From NCBI RefSeq assembly GCF_947494555.1, contig NZ_CANLVF010000008.1, positions 62,001 to 126,000 on the forward strand: DNA of 64,000 nucleotides, written 5' to 3'. The stretch's first letter is position 1, and every line of letters starts with the position of its first letter. The stretch comes from an uncultured Roseibium sp. (GTDB lineage Bacteria; Pseudomonadota; Alphaproteobacteria; Rhizobiales; Stappiaceae). Made by a program: the position numbers and the translations under genes. Of this stretch, positions 23,539-32,089 are shown piece by piece. A model generated the notes under the pieces. That model was not told where the DNA came from. It worked only from the letters and a program-made list of their open reading frames with translations, and ran no database searches.

Positions 23539-24879
23539 CTACCTGCCATAGACCAGATCGGGCAGCCAAAGCGCAATCTGCGGGAAAGCCATCACGAGCG
23601 CCAGCGCCAGGACCATCACCAGGACAAATGGTGTGATCGAACCATAAATGTCCCGCATAGTGATGTCCTTGGGCGCCATTGCCCGCATCAGGAAGAGATT
23701 GTAGCCGAACGGCGGCGTCATATAGGCAATCTGCGTGGTGATCGTGTAGAGGACGCCGTACCAGATCAGGATATCCGTGCGCGGCATGCCGAGGTCCAGC
23801 GTGGCAACCAGCGGCACATAGAGCGGCGCCACGATCACCAGCATTGCCGTGTCGTCGAGAAACGTGCCCATGACCAGGAAAGACAGCTGCATCAGGATCA
23901 GGATCATCCAGGGCGACAGGCCGAGCTGATCGGTAAAAAGATTCTCGATTGCCTTGACGGCGCCAAGCCCGTCGAATACCGCGCCGAAGCCGAGAGCAGC
24001 CAGGATGATCCACATGAACATGCAGGAAATACCAAGCGTGTTCTTCAGGCACAGAGTGAGAATGTCCCAGGTCATCCGGCCCCGGAAAATCGCGGCAAGC
24101 AAGGCAGTCAGTGCACCGATGGCCGAGCTTTCAACCAGACTGGTCCAGCCGTTGACGAAAGGCACCATCATCGTTGCGAAGATGACGATAGGCAGGATGC
24201 CGGCCAGCAGCAGTTTGTATTTCTTATCCTTGGATGCTTCGCGTTCGTCTTCGGTCAGCGCCGGTCCGAGTTCGGGTTGAATCCGGCACCTGATCGCAAT
24301 GTAGACAACGAACATCGCCGCCATCATCAGCCCCGGGACGGCTCCCGCCAGCCAGAGTTGGCCAACAGGTGCCCTCGCGATCATCGCGTAAAGAACCAGC
24401 ACGACCGATGGTGGCACAAGGATCCCGAGCGACGACCCCGCTTGGATCACCCCCGTGACCATGCGCTTGTCATATTTGCGTTTGAGCAGTTCCGGCAGCG
24501 CGATTGTCGCACCGATCGCCATTCCGGCAACGGACAGACCGTTCATCGCCGAGATAAGCACCATCAGGAGGATCGTGCCGATGGCAAGCCCGCCGTTCAC
24601 CGGCCCCATCCAGACATGAAACATCTTGTAGAGGTCGTCGGCGATCTTGGTCTCAGACAAGATATAGCCCATGAAGATGAACATCGGCAGCGTCAGCAGC
24701 GGATACCACTTCATCAGCTTCATCGCCGCCGAGAAGGGAATGTCACCGCCGCCCGTTCCCCAGAGCAGCAGCGCGGCAATGGAGGCGATACCACCGATGG
24801 CGCCGAAGACCCGCTGCCCCGTCAGGAGCATCAGCATCATCGACGAGAACATCAGAAGAGCGATCATCTCATACGACAT
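23539..24879 (-). CDS. TRAP transporter large permease, DctM family
   Basis: The 446-residue protein has about 12 hydrophobic helices and is the Na+-coupled translocating subunit. Family features include LPMFIFMGYILSETKIADDLY and GIMVPPS-type GILVPPSVVLVLYAMIA. Its ATG shares a base with the stop of the small permease gene (TGATG), so the two are translationally coupled. Confidence 0.93.
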   Translation of the reverse strand: MSYEMIALLMFSSMMLMLLTGQRVFGAIGGIASIAALLLWGTGGGDIPFSAAMKLMKWYPLLTLPMFIFMGYILSETKIADDLYKMFHVWMGPVNGGLAIGTILLMVLISAMNGLSVAGMAIGATIALPELLKRKYDKRMVTGVIQAGSSLGILVPPSVVLVLYAMIARAPVGQLWLAGAVPGLMMAAMFVVYIAIRCRIQPELGPALTEDEREASKDKKYKLLLAGILPIVIFATMMVPFVNGWTSLVESSAIGALTALLAAIFRGRMTWDILTLCLKNTLGISCMFMWIILAALGFGAVFDGLGAVKAIENLFTDQLGLSPWMILILMQLSFLVMGTFLDDTAMLVIVAPLYVPLVATLDLGMPRTDILIWYGVLYTITTQIAYMTPPFGYNLFLMRAMAPKDITMRDIYGSITPFVLVMVLALALVMAFPQIALWLPDLVYGR

Positions 24880-25475
24880 CAGATCGTCTCTCCCTTGATC
24901 CGGGCAATGTCTTTCAAAAGCTCAGCAAGGACCTGCAAAAGCATCAGAAAAAATCCAAGGATCATGATCAGTTTCACGGGCCACAGATAGGGGCGCCAGG
25001 CCGTCGGACTGCGCTCGATAAACCCGAGCTTTTCCTGCGCGCCGGCCGGGCCGCCGGTCAAGAAGGCTCCGATCAGGTCCATGTAGAATTGGAAGGGTTC
25101 CTTGCCGAAATAGCCGAGTGAATAGGCAAAGGAATTCAGTGCTCCGTAGATGAGCACACACAGATAGAACACCAGCAGGAGTACGGTGAAAGCGTCGAAC
25201 CACGCTTTCTTTTTCACGCTCCACTCGGCGTAAAACAGATCCATGCGCACGTTGGACCCCAATTGGATCGAATAGGGTCCGCCGAGGACGTAATAGGCGA
25301 CCATCGCGAACTGGGCGACTTCAAGTGTCCAGAGCGAGGGATTGAAGAAGGTCTTGGATATCGACGACCAGAGCAGGATGCCTGCCATGACGAAGACACC
25401 CCACATGATGACCTTTCCAAGGCCGCGGTTGAAACTGTCGACGATGCGCACATAGATCCGCGCGGCCTTAAGCAT
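24879..25475 (-). CDS. TRAP transporter small permease, DctQ family
   Basis: The 198-residue protein has four hydrophobic helices, near residues 22-42, 53-75, 93-115 and 165-188, and fits the DctQ subunit that pairs with DctM. The insertion between helices 3 and 4 is longer than in typical DctQ. The start lies within the end of the N-formylglutamate amidohydrolase-like gene. Confidence 0.88.
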   Translation of the reverse strand: MLKAARIYVRIVDSFNRGLGKVIMWGVFVMAGILLWSSISKTFFNPSLWTLEVAQFAMVAYYVLGGPYSIQLGSNVRMDLFYAEWSVKKKAWFDAFTVLLLVFYLCVLIYGALNSFAYSLGYFGKEPFQFYMDLIGAFLTGGPAGAQEKLGFIERSPTAWRPYLWPVKLIMILGFFLMLLQVLAELLKDIARIKGETI

Positions 25476-26277
25476 CGGCCCCTCCCGCAGCGGCTTCGCC
25501 GCGTTCCGGGTTGCTGGCCTGCATGGCCTTCTGCAGAAGCGGCGCCAGCAGACCTGCCCAGCGCTCTTCTTCTTCCGGCGTGGTTATCTCGTCATTGCGG
25601 ATCTCCACCATAAGGCACGGCAGTTTCCGGTTTTCACCGTGCCTGCTGAGCGTGTAGTAAACGCCGTCTGACGGGGAATAAGGCTCATTGTCTCCGACTG
25701 TCAGGCTGCCGAGTTCCTTGAGATCTGCGAGCACCTGTTCGGCAAGCCGTCTGTCCCTGTCCGAAATCAGGCCGATCTCCCAAGGCCGGCTCTGTCCCTT
25801 GTAGACAGGCGTGTAGGAGTGGATCGAGACAACCGCTGTTGGCAATCCGCGGCCTTCCCGCTCGCTGATCACCTTGTCGATCGCGTCATGAAAAGGGCGA
25901 TGCACCAGATCAAGACGAAAGGATTTCTCGTCATCAGAGACATTCTTGTTTCCAGAAATCTCGGTGGTTTCGCTCAAAGAGGGGATCAGGTCTCCCCTGT
26001 CTTCCTCGCGGTTGCAGTCGATGATCAACCGCGAAATCGTGGTGTGGACCAACGGGGAATCGAGGCGCTCGGACAACCCCTTCGCAACACCTAGGGCCCC
26101 CGGATCCCACGAGATATGCGCGCGCTTCTCGGCATCTGTAATGCCCAGGCACTGATCGTAGGGCGGCGGAAAAAAATTGGAAGCATGGTCGCAGACGAAG
26201 ACGAAAGGTCCCGTCCCCCGCGAATTTGCAATTGCAACAGCCCCGGCGAAGTCGCCGTTTTGAGGGCTTGCTCCCAT
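25468..26277 (-). CDS. N-formylglutamate amidohydrolase-like protein
   Basis: The 269-residue protein matches the HutG2-like family of zinc-dependent amidohydrolases (FVCDHASNFFPPPY, HISWDPGALGVAKGLSERL, LIIDCNREEDRGDLIP, SIHSYTPVYKG, VEIRNDEI). Carboxypeptidase-like zinc ligands could be His in CDH, and Asp/His further on. In this cluster it could remove the glutamyl group from a gamma-glutamylated product; that is inference. ATG 26277 follows AGGGGAAC and is preferred over upstream starts. It is the first gene of the operon and is divergent from the RpiR regulator. Confidence 0.87.
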   Translation of the reverse strand: MGASPQNGDFAGAVAIANSRGTGPFVFVCDHASNFFPPPYDQCLGITDAEKRAHISWDPGALGVAKGLSERLDSPLVHTTISRLIIDCNREEDRGDLIPSLSETTEISGNKNVSDDEKSFRLDLVHRPFHDAIDKVISEREGRGLPTAVVSIHSYTPVYKGQSRPWEIGLISDRDRRLAEQVLADLKELGSLTVGDNEPYSPSDGVYYTLSRHGENRKLPCLMVEIRNDEITTPEEEERWAGLLAPLLQKAMQASNPERGEAAAGGADA

Positions 26278-26310
26278 GCTTGTTCCCCTTGAAGTGCCAA
26301 CACAGCACTT

Positions 26311-26364
26311 TGTAATGTTTATTACAGGATTGCTGATTGAGTTAAGTTCTGTAATATTTGATAC
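26311..26364. promoter_or_regulatory. Two-copy operator between the amidohydrolase operon and RpiR regulator
   Basis: TGTAATGTTTATTACA at 26311-26326 and TGTAATATTTGATACG at 26350-26365 are near-identical palindromic sites 39 bp apart. Their location between divergent genes, in an AT-rich stretch, suggests binding of the adjacent RpiR protein to control both directions. Confidence 0.6.
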
Positions 26365-26385
26365 GCAGATCGATGCCGCTGTCAA

Positions 26386-27294
26386 ATGAAAATAAGACGA
26401 CGGGGACACAAGCAGGCAAAACACATGGAACGCCCACTTCTGGAAGATATTCGCGACCGCCTGGACGAGTTCACAAGCACCGAAAAAAGAGCAGCGCATG
26501 CCCTGATGGCGAATTATCCGGTACAGGGTCTGGGTACCGTGGCGCAGTTTGCCGAAGCCGCCGGGGTGAGTTCTCCGACGATCCTTCGATTTGTCGGACG
26601 GCTTGGATTTCCAGGCTTTTCAGAGTTTCAGAAAAAACTGAGAAACGAACTGGAAAGCCAGCTGAACTCGCCGCTGGCTCGAAGCACGACGCTTGGCGAA
26701 CAGACCAGTGGCGATCCGCATGTCAGCCAGTTGCTGGAAAACGTCCGGGAGACCTTTGAGCATCTTCCCAAGGGCGAACTTGACGGTTTGATCCGCCTCT
26801 TGTCGGACGAGAAGAAGACCGTGCACCTGATCGGCGGACGGTTCACCGACGGGCTTGCGAGATACACGGCAGCGCACCTGCGTATTGTACGTTCCGGCGT
26901 GAATCATATCGCCGGGCAACAGGGCAACTGGCTGGATCAGCTGTTGGGCATCGGCCCCAAGGACGTTGTTCTTGTGTTCGATATCCGCCGCTACCAGACG
27001 GAAATCATCCAGTTCGCCGAAGCTGCCGGAAAACAGGGAGCAACGGTGGCCCTTGTTACAGATAGCTGGATGTCGCCTGTCGGCCGCATCGCAAGCTTTG
27101 TTCTTCCGGCAAGAGTCGCAGTCCCCTCACCCTGGGATTCGTCCCTTTCGCTGATGGCCATTGCGGAAGTGCTGATTGCAGGTGTTACGCGCCAGAACCA
27201 GCAAAACGCGCAGGAACGGATGCGTGCGCTGGAGGCATTGCGGAATGAAATTGATCCCTCGACAGAAGGACGGCTTGGCGGGCCGGACATCTGA
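26386..27294 (+). CDS. MurR/RpiR family transcriptional regulator
   Basis: The 302-residue protein has an N-terminal RpiR HTH (about 20-95; VAQFAEAAGVSSPTILRFVGRLGFPGFSEFQKKL) and a C-terminal SIS domain (about 140-265) that would bind a phosphosugar or other effector. The ATG at 26386 was kept, but ATG 26425 (MERPLLEDIRDRL) fits the family N-terminus better. It is divergent from the TRAP and gamma-glutamyl ligase operon, the probable target. Confidence 0.9.
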   Translation: MKIRRRGHKQAKHMERPLLEDIRDRLDEFTSTEKRAAHALMANYPVQGLGTVAQFAEAAGVSSPTILRFVGRLGFPGFSEFQKKLRNELESQLNSPLARSTTLGEQTSGDPHVSQLLENVRETFEHLPKGELDGLIRLLSDEKKTVHLIGGRFTDGLARYTAAHLRIVRSGVNHIAGQQGNWLDQLLGIGPKDVVLVFDIRRYQTEIIQFAEAAGKQGATVALVTDSWMSPVGRIASFVLPARVAVPSPWDSSLSLMAIAEVLIAGVTRQNQQNAQERMRALEALRNEIDPSTEGRLGGPDI

Positions 27295-27312
27295 CCTTTT
27301 CCACCCGGTCGG

Positions 27313-28251
27313 TCACGCGTGACGTAACTCGCCCGGAGAATTGCCGTAAACGGTTCTGTAGTTGGAATAAAACTGGCTCGTCGAAGAAAACCCCGATTGA
27401 AAGGCCGCTTCCGATACCGAGACGTCGGACGACAGCAATAGCTCCCGGGCCCTGATGAGGCGCATGCGGATTGTGAACTGTTTGAGCGTGATGCCGAGAT
27501 ATCTTCTGAAGAGGTTTGACGCGTAATTCGCGTTGAGGCCTGTCGCCTCTGCAATGTCACGCGTTGTCAGTTGGCCGGAGATATTCTGAATTACCGTTTC
27601 GATCATGCTCACGACATGTTCTGTCGGTCCTGCACGCACTTCCTGGTTTAACATGGGCGTTTGCGGGATTCTAAGGTCCTCCAGCGTGTCTCTCAATGCA
27701 AGGCGACGCATCAGCGCCTGCAGTTCGATTGTGAGACATTCAAATCGCTGCAGATTTCGGGACTCGTAATCGCCGAACCAACGGTCGATCATGCGCTCAT
27801 CGACGAGGTCCTCGGGCACTGCCAGAAAGGCCCCGGCCAGCAACGCGCGCTGAACGTGCCCCGCACCACGCAACGACAGAAAGACATCCAGCGGAAAATA
27901 CATGTTCGTGAGTTGGTAATTGTCTGCATTGTCTGGACCGAGTTTGAGCGTCTGATGGGGGATACCCGCCCAGAAGAAACAAAGGCGCCCCTTGGGAAGA
28001 ACCACCTGATCCGTTTCGAATTGATAGGTCATCGATCCGCCGACCAGCCAGTTGAATTCGATGTGACCGTGCCAGTCGATCGGGTGTGTGACCGGCGCAA
28101 AACGCCGCATTGCAAATTGCCCGAAGACCACCGGCTTGCCGTCAACGTATGTTGCGCGGTCGCTGTCATCAGGGCCGAAAATCGACTGTCTGTGCAAATC
28201 AGGCAAATCTGTAAAATCCGGACTTTTTTCTTTGATTTCAGGATATCTCAA
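27313..28251 (-). CDS. AraC family regulator, MelR-like
   Basis: The 312-residue protein has an N-terminal cupin-like sugar-sensing domain (FAMRRFAPVTHPIDWHGHIEFNWLVGGSMTYQF) and a C-terminal double HTH of AraC type (LTTRDIAEATGLNANYASNLFRRYLG and VSEAAFQSGFSSTSQFYSNYRTVYGNSPGELR). A TTG at 28251 is the likely start. It is 47 bp away from, and divergent to, a GH4 alpha-galactosidase gene, the same arrangement as melR-melA. It should activate that gene when the galactoside is present. Confidence 0.9.
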   Translation of the reverse strand: MRYPEIKEKSPDFTDLPDLHRQSIFGPDDSDRATYVDGKPVVFGQFAMRRFAPVTHPIDWHGHIEFNWLVGGSMTYQFETDQVVLPKGRLCFFWAGIPHQTLKLGPDNADNYQLTNMYFPLDVFLSLRGAGHVQRALLAGAFLAVPEDLVDERMIDRWFGDYESRNLQRFECLTIELQALMRRLALRDTLEDLRIPQTPMLNQEVRAGPTEHVVSMIETVIQNISGQLTTRDIAEATGLNANYASNLFRRYLGITLKQFTIRMRLIRARELLLSSDVSVSEAAFQSGFSSTSQFYSNYRTVYGNSPGELRHA

Positions 28252-28298
28252 ATCATCCCGAAAGTGCAGTCTGATTTCAGCAACCGAAGGAAGATGTC

Positions 28299-29666
28299 AT
28301 GTCTCACACAACCAAGATTACGTTTATCGGTGCAGGCTCCACTGTCTTCGCCAAAAACATAATTGGCGATTGCCTTTTGCGTCCCGCGCTTGCAAATGCG
28401 CATTTTGCGCTGATGGACATCAATTCGGAGCGGCTGCGTGAATCCGAACGGGTCGTCTCCAAGATGATCACGTCGCTCGGCACAAGAGCGACCGTGTCTT
28501 GTCACTCCAATCAGAAGGAAGCCCTCGAGAACTCGGATTTCGTAGTCGTTGCCTTCCAGATCGGAGGCTATGAACCTTGCACGGTCACAGACTTTGAAAT
28601 TCCGAAAAAGTTCGGCCTGCGCCAGACGATTGGAGACACGCTCGGTATTGGCGGCATCATGCGCGGGCTGCGCACTGTCCCGCATTTGTGGAGCATCTGT
28701 GAGGACATGCTGGCCGTTTGCCCGGATGCGCTGATGCTGCAGCACGTCAATCCGATGGCGATCAACACGTGGGCGATAAGCGAAAAATACCCGGCGATCA
28801 AACAGGTGGGCCTGTGTCATTCCGTTCCACTTACCGCGGTGGAGCTGGCGGAGGATCTCGGCATCGACCCAAGCAGATTGAGCTACAAGGTCGGCGGCAT
28901 CAATCACATGGCCTTCTATCTGCATCTGCATGAAAAACTGGATGACGGCACGCTTCGCGATCTTTACCCGGTCCTGAAACAACGAGATCTCGAAGGCAAA
29001 ATCTCCAAGACCTCGAACTGGAACCCACGCTGTCCCAATCTTGTCCGCTACGAGGTCATGCACAAGCTCGGCTATTTCGTCACCGAGAGCTCCGAGCACT
29101 TCGCAGAATATGTGCCATGGTTCATCAAGAAAGGACGAAACGATCTCATTGAGCGGTTCTCCATTCCCCTTGATGAATACCCGAAACGATGCGTGGAACA
29201 GATTGCCGATTGGAAAGAGCAGGCAAGGGTCTTTCTCGGCCCCGATGCCATCGACGTAAAACTGTCCCTTGAATACGCATCTGAAATCATGAATGCGGTA
29301 GTCACGGGAGTGCCGGCGACCGTCTATGGCAACACACCGAACCATGGACTGATCGACGCCCTTCCACATGGATGCGCGGTGGAGGTTCCATGTCTTGTTG
29401 ATGGGAACGGCGTGCAGCCAACCCGCGTCGAAAACATTCCTCCACAGCTGACAGCAATGATGCGAACCAATGTGTCTGTTCAGGAGCTTACGGTGCGTGC
29501 CTTGATCGATGAAGTGCCCGAGCATGTCTATCATGCCGCGATGCTGGATCCGCACACCGGCGCTGAACTCGATCTGGACCAGATCAGCGCGCTGGTAGAC
29601 GAATTGATAGCAGAGCACACGGACTGGCTCCCCTCCTGGCTACATGGTCAGAGGAAAGCGGCCTGA
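28299..29666 (+). CDS. melA: GH4 alpha-galactosidase/alpha-glucosidase (MelA-like)
   Basis: The 455-residue cytosolic enzyme belongs to glycoside hydrolase family 4, which cleaves glycosides by an NAD- and Mn-dependent redox mechanism. The Rossmann motif FIGAGSTVFAKNIIGD is at the N-terminus, the metal-binding cysteine is in LCHSVPLTAVELA, and the histidine in GGINHMAFYLHLHEK. The start follows AAGGAAG. A galactoside transporter is not in the immediate neighbourhood. Preference for galactose over glucose is inferred from similarity to MelA and from the MelR-like neighbour. Confidence 0.92.
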   Translation: MSHTTKITFIGAGSTVFAKNIIGDCLLRPALANAHFALMDINSERLRESERVVSKMITSLGTRATVSCHSNQKEALENSDFVVVAFQIGGYEPCTVTDFEIPKKFGLRQTIGDTLGIGGIMRGLRTVPHLWSICEDMLAVCPDALMLQHVNPMAINTWAISEKYPAIKQVGLCHSVPLTAVELAEDLGIDPSRLSYKVGGINHMAFYLHLHEKLDDGTLRDLYPVLKQRDLEGKISKTSNWNPRCPNLVRYEVMHKLGYFVTESSEHFAEYVPWFIKKGRNDLIERFSIPLDEYPKRCVEQIADWKEQARVFLGPDAIDVKLSLEYASEIMNAVVTGVPATVYGNTPNHGLIDALPHGCAVEVPCLVDGNGVQPTRVENIPPQLTAMMRTNVSVQELTVRALIDEVPEHVYHAAMLDPHTGAELDLDQISALVDELIAEHTDWLPSWLHGQRKAA

Positions 29667-30045
29667 ACCGTTGCACTTCAAGTGACTGAGATAAGTGGCT
29701 GCCACGCGACATCGGGTGGTGGCTGCAGACTGACGCAAGGCTTGAATGGAAGCCGCGCGATCCCTGGCTTGCGCATTGCGCCGTTGGTCCCGGCTACGGG
29801 CCGTCAGACTAGCCAGTTTTGACGAATCTATTTACTGTCAAAGCACGGACACGGACCGGTCAAAATGCTGGGTCTGCCCACGATTGGGCGAGTGAAGCAA
29901 CGGAAACTGTAGCGCGTAACCGAAGATCAGCAGAACGGTCGCAAATAGACGCGCTAACACGGGACGGCCTGATATCTCCGCCGAAAGCAATCTTGAAGCT
30001 CCAGCGTTCCGCCCGTTAATACGGTCGACACCCCGCGCCTTCATT
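29667..30045. other. Intergenic region before the Nudix/GAK block
   Basis: This 379-bp gap has no convincing gene; a 66-codon plus-strand frame at 29819 has no recognisable content. A TTGACG hexamer at about 29818 may be part of a promoter. In the Nudix frame the stretch 29919-30045 is open and encodes RSTPRAFIL just before the annotated start, which looks like the first strand of a Nudix domain, but no ATG, GTG or TTG precedes it. Confidence 0.5.
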
Positions 30046-30462
30046 TTGACAGAACAGCGGCTTCTTGTTCAGGAAAAGCATCATCCGCTGAAAGGTCATT
30101 ATTTCACTCTTCCGGGTGGCAAACAGGACCCGGGCGAATCGCTGGTAGAAACGCTTCGCCGTGAGTGCAGAGAAGAAATCGGCGCTGAAATCTCCGTCGG
30201 CCGCCTGGTTCATGTTGCCGAAGTCTACAGGCTCAAAACCGATCCGCCGGAACGCCAGCATCAGCTTGATTTCATTTTCGAATGCACCGTTCCCGAAAAC
30301 TATGAACCGCTCCTGGGACCCAAGCCGGATCCCCATCAGACGGCAACTTGCTGGATCACGCTGGTAAACGCTCAACAGCTTCGTCCGGCCTATGTCACAA
30401 AACTGTTTTCACTTGGATGTAGGGCGGACCGCGAAGTCTATCTCGGACCCTTTGATGACTAA
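30046..30462 (+). CDS. Nudix hydrolase (N-terminus uncertain)
   Basis: The Nudix box is complete (GGKQDPGESLVETLRRECREEIGAEI, fitting GX5EX7REUXEEXGU), so a nucleoside-diphosphate-linked compound should be hydrolysed with Mg2+. From TTG 30046 the protein has 138 residues. That start cuts into the first beta strand, because in-frame sequence upstream reads RSTPRAFIL, so the true start may be a rare codon upstream or the gene may have lost its start. It overlaps the next gene by 8 bp and begins the GAK-type block. Confidence 0.8.
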   Translation: MTEQRLLVQEKHHPLKGHYFTLPGGKQDPGESLVETLRRECREEIGAEISVGRLVHVAEVYRLKTDPPERQHQLDFIFECTVPENYEPLLGPKPDPHQTATCWITLVNAQQLRPAYVTKLFSLGCRADREVYLGPFDD

Positions 30463-32089
30463 CCTGCCGAAAACACTACGGGAAAATCTCCATTTTCTGT
30501 GCGCGGAGATTGACGGTCAGCTGCTGCAGCTCGAGGCCTTCTTCAAGGATCCGACAACTGCGCGCGCAAGACGGATCATGGACCGGGCGGGCTATGCGCA
30601 CAATTTGAAGACCCGCATTCATTCCGCCTGCGTCCGGCAATTGGCAGATACCCGCCAGCGCAACAGGAAGCATCTGACGTTGCGCAGCCTGGAGTTCATT
30701 GCAACCGATCTGCAGCGCCTTGCCAATCTCGCGCGTCAATCGCTTCGTCATGTCGAGCGAATCGATACATTTGAAACGCTTCTTCCGGCTCGCTACCCCC
30801 CGCTTGTCAGATATGTCCGCAAGGGTGTCGGCGGGATCGAAGACGCTTTTCTCGGCAACGACAGCGAACAGGCCATAGAGATCGGTGAGTTGCAGAAAAA
30901 GATCGAGGCCGACTACCGGAAGCTGTTCAAGACCTACACCAAAGACATGAGCAACCCGAAGCTGCGACCCGCGGATATCGCCAACAGTCTGCTGGTCGCG
31001 AGCGAGTTCCAAAGGATGGGCGACTCTCTGAATTCGATCAGCGAGGCGGTGATCTCCGCAAATATCGGTCAGGCGGTCAATCTGGAACGTTATTTCGCCC
31101 TTCAAAGCCTTACGGCGGATCTTGAGGGAACCGGCGGCAATCTGAAAATCGAAACGATTGCGGAAACGCGCTCGGGCAGCTCCATTTCGGCAATCAAGAA
31201 CAAGAAAACAGAACAAGTCGCCGCTGTTTTCAAAGATGGTGAAAAGAGCAAGGTCAAGGAAGAGCGCGAAGGCGTCGAAAGCTGGCACGAAATCTATCCC
31301 GGCCTCGCCCCGAAAATCCTTTCCTACGAGAAAAGAAATCAATCCGCCGCATTGTTGATTGAGCACTTGCCAGGCCAGACTTTCGAGCAGGTCGTGCTCA
31401 ACGAAGCAGACGCAAGGTGCGACAAGGCGCTCGCGTGCCTTTCGAAAACATTGAAGGATGTCTGGAAACAGACAAAAACACGCAAACCTGCGGAACTGGG
31501 AAGCATGCAGCAGCTGCTCAGCCGACTGGATGAAGTCCGCCGCGTGCACCCTGAATTCAAGGACGGCTCGATCAGGTTTTCCGGCGTCAAACTGCCGTCT
31601 CTTCAGAGCCTGATTAACGAGGCATCCACGCGCGAAGCTGCCGCACCCGCCCCGTTCTCCGTATACATCCATGGCGATTTCAACGTGGACAACATCATTT
31701 ACGACCCGGACGAAAATCGCGTGCACTTCATCGATCTGCATCGCTCCCGCTACATGGACTATGTCCAGGACGTCTCGGTTTTCATGGTGTCGAACTATCG
31801 CCTCCAGGTTCTGGACCGCGAAATGCGCCGGCGGATCATGCGGCTGTCGCTTGCCTTTTGTAAGTCCGCCAAATCCTTCGCCATAAAGCAGGACGACCAC
31901 ACCTTCGAATTTCGACTCGCATTCGGTCTTGCAAGGTCATTTGCAAGTTCCACCCGCTTCATTTTCGACAAACAACTCGCCCGACGCATGTGGCTCAGGT
32001 CGCGATTCCTCATCGAACAAGCCGTCGCCTGCCCAACGGGCGAAGAGGCAAAATTTCGGTTGCCGTTGAAGGAGATCTTTGTTGACTGA
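30455..32089 (+). CDS. PhoU-like domain fused to an APH-type kinase
   Basis: The 544-residue protein starts at ATG 30455, overlapping the Nudix stop. The N-terminal half is helical and PhoU-like, in two repeats (TLRSLEFIATDLQRLANLARQSLRHV and PADIANSLLVASEFQRMGDSLNSISEAV). The C-terminal half is an aminoglycoside-phosphotransferase/choline-kinase-like fold: VAAVFKDGEKSKVKEE as the ATP-site lysine region, IEHLPGQTF, the catalytic loop IHGDFNVDNIIYD and the metal-binding FIDLHRS. It should phosphorylate a small molecule or protein; the PhoU half could sense phosphate. It is coupled to the ATP-grasp gene downstream. Confidence 0.83.
   Translation: MTNLPKTLRENLHFLCAEIDGQLLQLEAFFKDPTTARARRIMDRAGYAHNLKTRIHSACVRQLADTRQRNRKHLTLRSLEFIATDLQRLANLARQSLRHVERIDTFETLLPARYPPLVRYVRKGVGGIEDAFLGNDSEQAIEIGELQKKIEADYRKLFKTYTKDMSNPKLRPADIANSLLVASEFQRMGDSLNSISEAVISANIGQAVNLERYFALQSLTADLEGTGGNLKIETIAETRSGSSISAIKNKKTEQVAAVFKDGEKSKVKEEREGVESWHEIYPGLAPKILSYEKRNQSAALLIEHLPGQTFEQVVLNEADARCDKALACLSKTLKDVWKQTKTRKPAELGSMQQLLSRLDEVRRVHPEFKDGSIRFSGVKLPSLQSLINEASTREAAAPAPFSVYIHGDFNVDNIIYDPDENRVHFIDLHRSRYMDYVQDVSVFMVSNYRLQVLDREMRRRIMRLSLAFCKSAKSFAIKQDDHTFEFRLAFGLARSFASSTRFIFDKQLARRMWLRSRFLIEQAVACPTGEEAKFRLPLKEIFVD

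Noticed and set aside
23311..24990. 559-codon plus-strand open frame
   Set aside because: It is antisense to the TRAP genes, low in hydrophobic residues and rich in His/Arg/Gln, as expected of a mirror frame.
28248..29618. 456-codon minus-strand open frame
   Set aside because: It mirrors the GH4 gene, which has all family motifs.
30476..31900. 474-codon minus-strand open frame
   Set aside because: It mirrors the PhoU-APH gene, whose own frame has catalytic kinase motifs and overlaps with neighbours.
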